15,565 bases of DNA from Pseudomonadota bacterium. Its GTDB lineage: Bacteria > Pseudomonadota > Gammaproteobacteria > Burkholderiales > Burkholderiaceae_B. Shown in pieces: positions 7,237 to 14,018 of the stretch; positions within the stretch are counted from its first letter, which is position 1; each line of letters starts with the position of its first letter. The stretch is taken from positions 1-15,565 of the forward strand of contig JAEYVD010000042.1 of NCBI GenBank assembly GCA_023432075.1, read 5' to 3'. The notes under the pieces were generated by a model that worked only from the letters and a program-made list of their open reading frames with translations, made no database searches and was not told where the DNA came from. The translations under genes and the position numbers were made by a program.

Positions 7237-8069
7237 CGTCCTTTCCCCGATCGCTTGTTCTGTCCGCGGCCCTGGCCTGTGCCTGGGCCGCGGCACCAGT
7301 AAGTGTGCAGGCCCAGTCCCGGGCCGAAGCGCCGCTGGAGGGCGCAGCGTGGCAGTTTGCCGACGAGGGCTATCGGAACTACGACGCCGGCAATTACGCG
7401 CTGGCGCAGCAGCAGGCCGAATCGGCCATCGTGCTGCGACCGGACGTCGAGCGCCTGCGCCTGCTGCTGATCTATTCGCTGCAAAAGCAGGGCAAGATCC
7501 AGGAAGCCGACAAGGCGGCGGCTGACGCGATCGCCAGCGGCCTGGACACACCCGCCCTGCGCCAGGCGCGCGCGAATCTGCGCCCGGCTGCGGCCAGCCC
7601 CGCCGCGCCCGCTGCCGGGGCTTCGGCCTCGTCCGGCCCCCGGCCGAGCAGCGCCTATCAGCGCGGCTTTCCCATCGCCACGCGCGCGTACGCCGACTAC
7701 AACCGCGCGGACTATCCCGCCGCCGAGCGCGGCGCCGAGCGTGCGTTTCGCATCGATCCCAAACAGGGCGCGTGGGCCATGCTGTGGCTGGACGCGCTGG
7801 AAGCACAGGGCAAGTACGCCGACGCCGAGGCGGCGGCCGCCAAGGCCATGGCGCTGGGCGCGCCGAACAAGAACGATCTGGCCGCGAGGCAGCAGACGCT
7901 CAAGCGCCGCATGGCCGTCAAGCCCGCCGAAGAAGGCTATCAGGCGCTGATCGCCAACCGTCCGGGCGACGCGGTGCCCCTGGCGAGGCAAGCCGTCGCG
8001 CTGGCGCCGGACAGCGCCAGCCACCGCCTGCTGCTCATCACGGCCCTCATGCTGGACAACCAGCTTTAA
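7233..8069 (+). CDS. N-terminal fragment of the NfrA-type protein (signal peptide and TPR repeats)
   Basis: The upstream open part of the split nfrA gene encodes 278 residues. The ATG overlaps the nfrB stop as ATGA, so it is translationally coupled. After a signal peptide it holds about three TPR-like units, beginning near W-Q-F-A-D-E-G-Y, F-P-I-A-T-R-A-Y and V-K-P-A-E-E-G-Y, joined by an Ala/Pro/Ser-rich linker at about 116-144. It ends inside a TPR helix. Alone it would be a soluble periplasmic protein without the outer-membrane domain. Confidence 0.7.
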   Translation: MTSFPRSLVLSAALACAWAAAPVSVQAQSRAEAPLEGAAWQFADEGYRNYDAGNYALAQQQAESAIVLRPDVERLRLLLIYSLQKQGKIQEADKAAADAIASGLDTPALRQARANLRPAAASPAAPAAGASASSGPRPSSAYQRGFPIATRAYADYNRADYPAAERGAERAFRIDPKQGAWAMLWLDALEAQGKYADAEAAAAKAMALGAPNKNDLAARQQTLKRRMAVKPAEEGYQALIANRPGDAVPLARQAVALAPDSASHRLLLITALMLDNQL

Positions 8070-8096
8070 GCGCCCGAAACGGCCGCCACGGACGCC

Positions 8097-10004
8097 ATGC
8101 AGCAGGACGACGAGAACACCGTGGCGCTACTGCTGCGCGGCTATCTGCGCCAACGTCAGGGCAAGACGCAAGCGGCCGACGCGGACTTCGACGCGGCGCT
8201 CAAGCAGGACTGGCTGGACGACGAACAGCGGCGCAACGTTCGCCTGATCGCGGCCGACGCCGCGCTGGCGGCCGGCGACAACGCGCGCGCGCTAGCGCTG
8301 GTCGAACCGCTGGGCGGCAACGACGAGGCCGCGGCGCAGCGCATCAAGCGCGCCCGCGCGCGCCCTGCCGTGCCCGCCACCTTGACGCTGGCGAACTATC
8401 CCGCGCCCGTGCAGGACTGCCGCGACACGCCGTACGGCACTTCGTGCGAACTACTGCCGTCTGACGCGGCGGGCAGCGGCGGCCCGGCCTCGCTGGCCTA
8501 CGCCGCCTATGCCCGCGAGGACTACCAGGAAGCCATCGGCCAGGCGCGCAAGGCCGTCGAACAGGATCCCGCCAACAAGGAGTACCAGCGCCTCCTGACC
8601 ACCACGCTGGCGGCCGGCAATCTCGCGCAACTGGCCGAGGCCAATATGCGCATGAGCGAGGCGCTGGCCGCGCAGCCGGACGATCCCGCGCTGCTGATGC
8701 AGCGCGGTTACCTGCACCAGCGCATGCGCCAACCCCAGCTGGCGCTGCAGGACTTCCAGGCGGCGCGCGCGACCGGCAAGGCGCCGCCCACCGTGATCCT
8801 GGACGAAGGCTACGCGCTGGCCGGCACGGGAGACAAGCGCGGCGCGGTCGATCGCCTGAAAACCGCCATCGACGAGAACGACGCCGGCAAGCTGGAACTC
8901 ACGCCCCAGCAGCGGTTCGACACGCGCAACGCCATCGGGGGCCTGTCGCGCGAATGGGGCGGCTACTTTTCGGCCGGCTACCGCGGCGCGCGGCCCGCGT
9001 CCTCGGGGCTGGGCGGCGCGGCCATCACCGTGCCCGGCGACGCCGTGTTCAGCACTACCGAAATCTTCTGGCGGCCATCCGACTTCCTTAATTCGTCGAC
9101 CCGCACCTTCGAACTGTACGGGCGCCTGTCCAACACGCTGTACGACAAAGGCGGCCGGACCGCCAGCCAGACTGTGTCCAATCCCTGTCTGGGAACGGGG
9201 ATCGACTCTGGACCGCCCACGATCGACATCGCTGAATCCTCCAATTCGGGCACTTCCGGCATTCCCACCACCATCGGGTCGCTGGGCATGCGCTTCACGC
9301 CGTCCACCGAAGTGGGCCTGACGTTCGGCCTGGAGCGCCAGTTCAACCTGGGCAGCGCCACGCGCCGCGGCACGTTCAGCCCGGCCCCACGAGAGCTGCG
9401 CTGCGCCCCCGACCTCAGAAACCAGACCGCACACTACCAGACGGACGCCGGCAGCGGCGGCTGGCTGGCCTACGTGACCTACGGGCTGTACGAAGGCACG
9501 ACGCTGCGCATCGACCGTCCCGACTGGTTCACGATGGAAGGCTACGTGCAGGCTGGCTATTCCTGGCAGGACATGCCGGCCAAATTCTGGCTGCGTAACA
9601 ACACGACGGGCACCGACACCGAAAAGCTGTCGGGCAGGCTGCAACGCGACCAGGCGTTCGGCGCCGGCGAGCTGCGCGTGGGCCGCAGCTATCGGATGGA
9701 CGCCATCAGCGAGCGGCTGGTGTTCTTTCCCTATGCCGTGATCGGCGCGGACTGGCTGTGGAACAAAAACCGCGTCACGGGCTTGGACATCGAGGGCGCC
9801 GAGTCCTTCCGCCTATTTGGCGACAGCACCTCGTGGTCGATGGGCGCCGGCCCGGGCTTCAACCTGCGCTACTGGTTCCGCGAAGGCCATTACACCGCGC
9901 CCATGTCCTATCTGGACCTGACGACGCAATACCGCTTCAACATCGGCGGCGGGCAAGCCGACCGGGCCAAGGGCCTGTTCATCAACCTGACCCTGTCGTA
10001 CTGA
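8097..10004 (+). CDS. C-terminal fragment of the NfrA-type protein (TPR repeats and outer-membrane domain)
   Basis: The downstream open part of the split gene has 635 codons from the first ATG after the TAA. The frame is continuous with the N-terminal part, and coding similarity seems to start right after the stop (8070), before this ATG. It has no signal peptide and no Shine-Dalgarno sequence. If translated alone it would stay in the cytoplasm. Residues 1-270 are TPR-like; from about 280 (G-L-S-R-E-W-G-G-Y-F-S-A-G-Y) to the end it is rich in alternating aromatic strands, like the NfrA C-terminal domain. Confidence 0.7.
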   Translation: MQQDDENTVALLLRGYLRQRQGKTQAADADFDAALKQDWLDDEQRRNVRLIAADAALAAGDNARALALVEPLGGNDEAAAQRIKRARARPAVPATLTLANYPAPVQDCRDTPYGTSCELLPSDAAGSGGPASLAYAAYAREDYQEAIGQARKAVEQDPANKEYQRLLTTTLAAGNLAQLAEANMRMSEALAAQPDDPALLMQRGYLHQRMRQPQLALQDFQAARATGKAPPTVILDEGYALAGTGDKRGAVDRLKTAIDENDAGKLELTPQQRFDTRNAIGGLSREWGGYFSAGYRGARPASSGLGGAAITVPGDAVFSTTEIFWRPSDFLNSSTRTFELYGRLSNTLYDKGGRTASQTVSNPCLGTGIDSGPPTIDIAESSNSGTSGIPTTIGSLGMRFTPSTEVGLTFGLERQFNLGSATRRGTFSPAPRELRCAPDLRNQTAHYQTDAGSGGWLAYVTYGLYEGTTLRIDRPDWFTMEGYVQAGYSWQDMPAKFWLRNNTTGTDTEKLSGRLQRDQAFGAGELRVGRSYRMDAISERLVFFPYAVIGADWLWNKNRVTGLDIEGAESFRLFGDSTSWSMGAGPGFNLRYWFREGHYTAPMSYLDLTTQYRFNIGGGQADRAKGLFINLTLSY

Positions 10005-10038
10005 CGGCACGCCGATCCGAATCCCAAGGAGTTCATCC

Positions 10039-11043
10039 ATGCACCATGCAACCCGTCTTCCGAATCGCGCCCTGCCCGGCATGGCGCGCGCGCTGGCGTC
10101 GGCCGTCCTGCTGGCGGCGTGCGCCACGGCGGCGCAGGCCCAGCAAGCCTCGTCCATCGTCATTCAAGGCAAGGACAACTGGCTCTTTCCCGGCTGGGGC
10201 AGCCTGACGCAGGTGGACATGCGCGGCATCGACGCGTCCACGCAGCTCGTGCGCGAGACGCGCGACGCGCTCGCGGCCAAGGGCATTCAGCTTGAAGTGC
10301 TGGTGCTGCCCGACAAGACGCTCTTCTATGAGGACAAGCTGCCGGACGGCAAGTCGCTCAGCGCCGACGTAAAGAAGCGCTACCAGACCATCCAGGACAA
10401 GCTCAAGCAGGCGGGCATCTCCACCATCGACGACGAGGCCGTGCTGCAGCGGGTCAAGCGCGGCGGCCAGGAGGTGTTCTACCGCACGGACCAGCACTGG
10501 ACGCAGGCCGCCGCGGACGCCACCGCCGACGCGCTGGCGCAGCGCATCAAGACGGACGTGAAGACACTGGCCGGCAAGCCGGGCACCGGCATGCAACTGG
10601 GCAGCGTGGTCAACGAACGCCGATATGGCGATCTGGCCGAGCTTTTCCTGACGCCGGACCAGCGCAAGCAGGCCGGGCGCGAAACGTTCACCGTGCGCCG
10701 CCAGGCCGAGAACCAGAGCCTGCTGGACGACACGCCGGCGCCCGTGCACGTCACCGGCCACAGCATGGTGCAGCCCTACTTCGGCTTTCCGCAAAAGCTG
10801 TCCAACGCGCTGGACCGTCCGGTGTCGGTCAACTGGAAGCCCGGCAACGTGGGACACTGGATCATGCTGCTGGAATACCTGGAGTCGCCCGCGTTCAAGC
10901 AGAACAAGCCGCAGGTGCTGGTGTGGCAGATGTTCGAACCCACCTACGCGCAAGGGCCCGACGCGCGCGGCCTGTGGGACAACGCCTCGATCATGAGCGC
11001 CGACACCTGGCGTGCGCGCATGAAAGCGGCGATCGGGAAGTAA
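10039..11043 (+). CDS. AlgJ/AlgX-like periplasmic acyltransferase-type protein (first copy)
   Basis: The protein has 334 residues; AAGGAG lies 8 nt upstream of the ATG. The exported N-terminus fits signal peptidase I (A-Q-A|Q-Q at 34/35), but L-A-A-C at 25-28 also fits a lipobox, so it may be a lipoprotein. The fold family is the SGNH-like AlgJ/AlgX/DHHW group that moves acyl groups to exported polysaccharide. Evidence is G-K-D-N-W-L-F (44-50), the D-Q-H-W motif (Asp151, His153) and a serine motif G-H-S-M (Ser242), in the order expected for the Asp-His...Ser triad. In alginate systems AlgJ works with the MBOAT AlgI; here the MBOAT is two genes downstream. Expected role: accept an acyl group delivered by the MBOAT and pass it to the glycan in the periplasm. 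Acetyl versus aminoacyl cannot be read from this protein. Confidence 0.82.
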   Translation: MHHATRLPNRALPGMARALASAVLLAACATAAQAQQASSIVIQGKDNWLFPGWGSLTQVDMRGIDASTQLVRETRDALAAKGIQLEVLVLPDKTLFYEDKLPDGKSLSADVKKRYQTIQDKLKQAGISTIDDEAVLQRVKRGGQEVFYRTDQHWTQAAADATADALAQRIKTDVKTLAGKPGTGMQLGSVVNERRYGDLAELFLTPDQRKQAGRETFTVRRQAENQSLLDDTPAPVHVTGHSMVQPYFGFPQKLSNALDRPVSVNWKPGNVGHWIMLLEYLESPAFKQNKPQVLVWQMFEPTYAQGPDARGLWDNASIMSADTWRARMKAAIGK

Positions 11044-11047
11044 GCAC

Positions 11048-12139
11048 GTGAATGCGCCGGAAAAATCGGACGCGGGCCACCGGCTGACCGCATGGGTGGT
11101 GGCGCTGCTGCTCGCCGTCGGCCTGGGATGGGGTGGCTGGCGGCTGGCGCAAGCGCGCATCGGCGCGGTTGCCGTGTCGCCGTCCGCCTGGCTGGATGGC
11201 TCGGCCGGCGCCGCGTTGAACAAGGCGCTGGCATTGCCGCGCCAGGCCGACGTCGACACCTGGAATGCGGCCTTGCGCTACCGCCTCTTCGGCGACCTGG
11301 GCGCGCAGGTCGCGATGGGCTGCCCTCAGTGGCTGTTCTACCGCGACGGACTGCGGCCGCCGCCGGGCATCCATGTCTTTGACGAACGCCTGCGCCTGAT
11401 GCGGTATTGGGTGCGCGAGCTGCGAGCCAAACAGGTCCAGGTGCTGGTGGTGGCGGTGCCGGACAAATCGCGCATCGAGGCCGGCCACCTTTGCGGCCTG
11501 CCGGTGTCGCAACCGATGCGCCAGACGCTGGATGCCTGGCAGGATGCGTTGCGTGCGGACGGCGTGCCCTTCGTGGACCTGCGTGACGCGCTGTTGGCCG
11601 CCCCCGCCCCCCGCTTTTTCCGCACGGACGTGCACATGAACGCGCAGGGCGCGCAGGCCGCCGCCACGCGCGTGGCCGAGGCCGCCCTGCCGCTCCTGAA
11701 CGGGCCGGGCACGCAGACCTTCAAGACCGGTCCCGCGACCGCGCCGCAGCCGCGCATGGGCGACCTGATCGTGCTGGCAGGCCTGGAAAACGCGCCGCCG
11801 GGATGGCGGCCCGCGCTGGAAGAGGTGTCGGACGCGAAGATCGAACCGGTGCGCAGCGGCGGCCTGCTGGACGAGCCGCCGCCCGTCGAGGTGCTGCTGG
11901 CGGGCAGCTCAAATGGCCGCCGCAGCCAATTCGCCGAACGCCTGGGCATGGGCCTGTCGCGCGAGGTCTGGAACATGAGCCTGGATGGCGGACAGTTTTC
12001 GGGCGCGCTGACGATGGCGCTGGGCCAGCGCGCGCAATGGCCCGCCAGCCTGAAGCTCGTCATCTGGGAGTTCTCGGAGAACGCCCTGTCGCTGCCGCTG
12101 ACCGCGGACGAACAAGCCCTGCTGGCCCGCATCCCGTAG
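11048..12139 (+). CDS. AlgJ/AlgX-like membrane-anchored protein (second, divergent copy)
   Basis: The protein has 363 residues starting at GTG, 4 bp after the previous stop, with a purine-rich GGGAAG about 7 nt upstream. A single N-terminal TM segment (about 14-30) without an obvious cleavage site suggests a periplasmic domain anchored in the inner membrane, the topology of AlgJ and DltD. It contains W-L-F-Y-R-D (95-100), a D-V-H-M motif (Asp194, His196) where the family has D-x-H-W, and G-S-S-N (Ser287/Ser288) as the likely nucleophile region. It has five cysteine-poor stretches and only two cysteines, Cys92 and Cys149. It follows another AlgJ-like gene and precedes the MBOAT. The two proteins are clearly different in sequence, so a two-step relay, or catalytic versus glycan-binding roles, is likely. 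Its family is less certain than that of the first copy. Confidence 0.72.
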   Translation: MNAPEKSDAGHRLTAWVVALLLAVGLGWGGWRLAQARIGAVAVSPSAWLDGSAGAALNKALALPRQADVDTWNAALRYRLFGDLGAQVAMGCPQWLFYRDGLRPPPGIHVFDERLRLMRYWVRELRAKQVQVLVVAVPDKSRIEAGHLCGLPVSQPMRQTLDAWQDALRADGVPFVDLRDALLAAPAPRFFRTDVHMNAQGAQAAATRVAEAALPLLNGPGTQTFKTGPATAPQPRMGDLIVLAGLENAPPGWRPALEEVSDAKIEPVRSGGLLDEPPPVEVLLAGSSNGRRSQFAERLGMGLSREVWNMSLDGGQFSGALTMALGQRAQWPASLKLVIWEFSENALSLPLTADEQALLARIP

Positions 12140-12148
12140 CGAATCAAG

Positions 12149-13729
12149 ATGCTATTCAATTCCTACCTGTTCCTCCTAATCTTCCTGCCCGTGACGCTGG
12201 CGGTGTATTACGCGCTGGGACCCCTGAACGTGCGTCTCGCGGCGCTGTGGCTGTGCCTGACCTCGCTCGTCTTCTACGGCTGGTGGAATCCGCAGTTCGT
12301 CGTGCTGCTGGCCGGTTCCATCGCCTTCAACTACATCGTCAGCCAGCTGATACTGCACTACGCCGGACGGCCCCGCCTGCAGGGCCTGATCGTCGGCCTG
12401 GGCGTGGGCGCGGATCTGGCGCTGCTGTTTCACTACAAGTACTTCGCGACGCTGCTCAACTTCCTGAATGACCTGGGCATGACGGCGGCGTCGGCGGACG
12501 ACATCATCTTGCCGCTGGGCATCTCGTTCTTCACGTTCACGCAGATCGGCTATCTGCTCGATTGCAAGGCGGGCGTCGTGAAAGAGCGCAGCCTGCTCAG
12601 CTACGTGCTGTTCGTGACGTTCTTTCCGCACCTGATCGCCGGCCCCATCCTGCACCACAAGGAGATGATGCCGCAGTTCGCCCAGCCGGAAAATTACCGG
12701 TTCCGGGCCGAGAACCTGTCGGTGGGCGCAATGCTGTTCGTGATCGGGCTGGCCAAGAAGGTGCTGCTGGCCGATGGCATCGCCCCCTACGCCGACGCGG
12801 GCTTTGCGGCGCCGGGCGAGCTGCAGTTCTTCGGCTCGTGGGGCGCCAGCCTGTGCTACGCGCTCCAGCTGTATTTCGATTTCTCGGGCTATTCGGACAT
12901 GGCGCTGGGCCTGGCGAAGATGTTCGGCATCCGCTTCCCGCTGAACTTCAATTCGCCCTACAAGGCGGGCAACATCATCGAATTCTGGGCGCGCTGGCAC
13001 ATGACGCTAACGCGCTACATCACCGCGTACCTGTACTACCCGGTGGCGGTGGCCGTGAACAAATGGCGCACGAATCGCGAACTGCCAGTCGGCTCCGCCG
13101 GGCTCAAGACCCTGGGCGGTTTTGCGGGCAGCATTGCGCTGCCGACCCTGTTCACGATGACGCTGGCAGGCGTGTGGCACGGCGCGGGCTTTCAGTTCGT
13201 GGTGTTCGGTCTGCTGCACGCCATGTACCTGTCGGTGAACCACGCCTGGCGCATCTTCGTGGTGGGCCGCAAGCCCGCCGCCGCCCGCAACACGCCCGCC
13301 GCCACGCGCGCGCTGTGCGTCCTCATCACCTTTGTCGCGGTGCTGGTCGCGCAGGCTTTTTTCCGCGCGCACGGCGTGGGCGACGCGATGCTGCTGGTGC
13401 AGGGCATGGTCGGCGCGCGCGGCGTCGAGCCGCTGGACCTGTCCGCGCACGTTGCAGGCCTGGCCCTTGGCGACGCCTGGCGGGTGATCGCCGGGCACCA
13501 CATGCAGCTTATCTATGCTGTCGTGCTGCTGGCCATCGCATGGTTTGCACCCAATTCGCACCAGATCCTGGGCCGGTGGTCGCCTGCCCTGTTCAAGCCC
13601 AACGAGGCGCCGCAGCCCTTCATGCGCTGGCGTCCCAACCTGGCATGGATGGCGGTGATGCTGGTGCTGCTAGTTTTTTGCCTGGTCAACCTGCACAAGG
13701 AAGCCCGGTTTCACTATTTCCAATTCTGA
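12149..13729 (+). CDS. MBOAT-family membrane O-acyltransferase (AlgI/DltB type)
   Basis: This polytopic inner-membrane protein of 526 residues should carry acyl groups from a cytoplasmic donor to the periplasm for transfer to polysaccharide. The N-terminus M-L-F-N-S-Y-L-F-L and the segments H-L-I-A-G-P-I-L-H-H (161-170), G-L-A-K-K-V-L-L-A-D (200-209), Y-F-D-F-S-G-Y-S-D-M-A (242-252) and N-F-N-S-P-Y (266-271) are AlgI/DltB hallmarks. The two conserved histidines are His284 (A-R-W-H-M-T-L-T-R) and His344 (G-V-W-H-G-A-G). About ten or more hydrophobic segments are visible. The start is 9 bp after the previous stop and has only a weak ribosome-binding site, suggesting coupling. AlgI uses acetyl donors, while DltB takes D-alanyl groups from a carrier protein; the carrier and ligase genes directly downstream favour the DltB mode. 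Confidence 0.93.
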   Translation: MLFNSYLFLLIFLPVTLAVYYALGPLNVRLAALWLCLTSLVFYGWWNPQFVVLLAGSIAFNYIVSQLILHYAGRPRLQGLIVGLGVGADLALLFHYKYFATLLNFLNDLGMTAASADDIILPLGISFFTFTQIGYLLDCKAGVVKERSLLSYVLFVTFFPHLIAGPILHHKEMMPQFAQPENYRFRAENLSVGAMLFVIGLAKKVLLADGIAPYADAGFAAPGELQFFGSWGASLCYALQLYFDFSGYSDMALGLAKMFGIRFPLNFNSPYKAGNIIEFWARWHMTLTRYITAYLYYPVAVAVNKWRTNRELPVGSAGLKTLGGFAGSIALPTLFTMTLAGVWHGAGFQFVVFGLLHAMYLSVNHAWRIFVVGRKPAAARNTPAATRALCVLITFVAVLVAQAFFRAHGVGDAMLLVQGMVGARGVEPLDLSAHVAGLALGDAWRVIAGHHMQLIYAVVLLAIAWFAPNSHQILGRWSPALFKPNEAPQPFMRWRPNLAWMAVMLVLLVFCLVNLHKEARFHYFQF

Positions 13730-13753
13730 CCCTGCAAGGTCGCGGAGCATGAC

Positions 13754-13993
13754 ATGGACATCAACGCTATCGAAGCCAAAGTGGCGCAACTCGTCGAAGG
13801 CATCATCCTCACGCAGGTCGACCCGGACACGCTGCTGATCGAATCGGGGCTGGTCGACTCGCTGGCGGCGGTGGACGTGGCGCTGGCGGTCGAGCGCGAG
13901 TTCGGCTGCAAGATCCCGCCCACCGAGATCGACGTGCATCTGGAATCGGTGCACACGCTGGCCGCCTTCATCGCGGAACACCGCCGCGCCTGA
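13754..13993 (+). CDS. Acyl/aminoacyl carrier protein (DltC/ACP-like)
   Basis: The protein has 79 residues, the usual size of DltC and ACP. The phosphopantetheine attachment motif is S-G-L-V-D-S-L-A-A-V (31-40) with Ser36 as the attachment site. Acidic helices follow, as in carrier proteins (V-E-R-E-F-G-C-K-I-P-P-T-E-I). GGAG lies 6 nt before the ATG. It sits between the MBOAT gene (24 bp upstream) and the adenylating-enzyme gene (25 bp downstream), so it should be loaded by the latter and deliver its cargo to the former in the cytoplasm. A phosphopantetheinyl transferase must act in trans; none is in the window. DltC and fatty-acid ACPs cannot be told apart by this motif alone; the neighbours decide. 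Confidence 0.92.
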   Translation: MDINAIEAKVAQLVEGIILTQVDPDTLLIESGLVDSLAAVDVALAVEREFGCKIPPTEIDVHLESVHTLAAFIAEHRRA

Positions 13994-14018
13994 CGCGCCG
14001 CCACCGGAGGGCCGGACC

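Larger units (their letters stand above)
7233..10004 (+). pseudogene. nfrA: nfrA-type TPR/outer-membrane export protein, interrupted by an in-frame TAA
   Basis: Read through the TAA at 8067-8069, the gene gives 923 codons, near E. coli NfrA (about 990 residues), the outer-membrane partner of NfrB. The layout is: signal peptide 1-27 (cleavage near V-Q-A|Q-S); TPR-like helical repeats about 35-280 and 290-530, including Y-x-x-x-D-Y-x-x-A motifs; and a C-terminal module from about 568 resembling the NfrA C-terminal domain, ending in beta-strand-like segments and a terminal aromatic residue (L-T-L-S-Y). Both sides of the stop are in the same frame. The TPR pattern runs straight through it, the stop sitting in the second helix of a repeat where sister repeats have Gln or Ala. 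One base change from GAA or CAA would explain it. The next ATG (8097) has no ribosome-binding site and would yield a protein without a signal peptide. It could be a true nonsense allele, a sequencing error or a readthrough stop; the sequence cannot say which. Confidence 0.8.

Noticed and set aside
7600..7660. Ala/Pro-rich low-complexity stretch as a repeat array
   Set aside because: It is a short linker between TPR units with no regular DNA period.
8067..8069. Frameshift as the cause of the nfrA split
   Set aside because: The coding pattern resumes in the same frame immediately after the stop, so a substitution fits and an indel does not.
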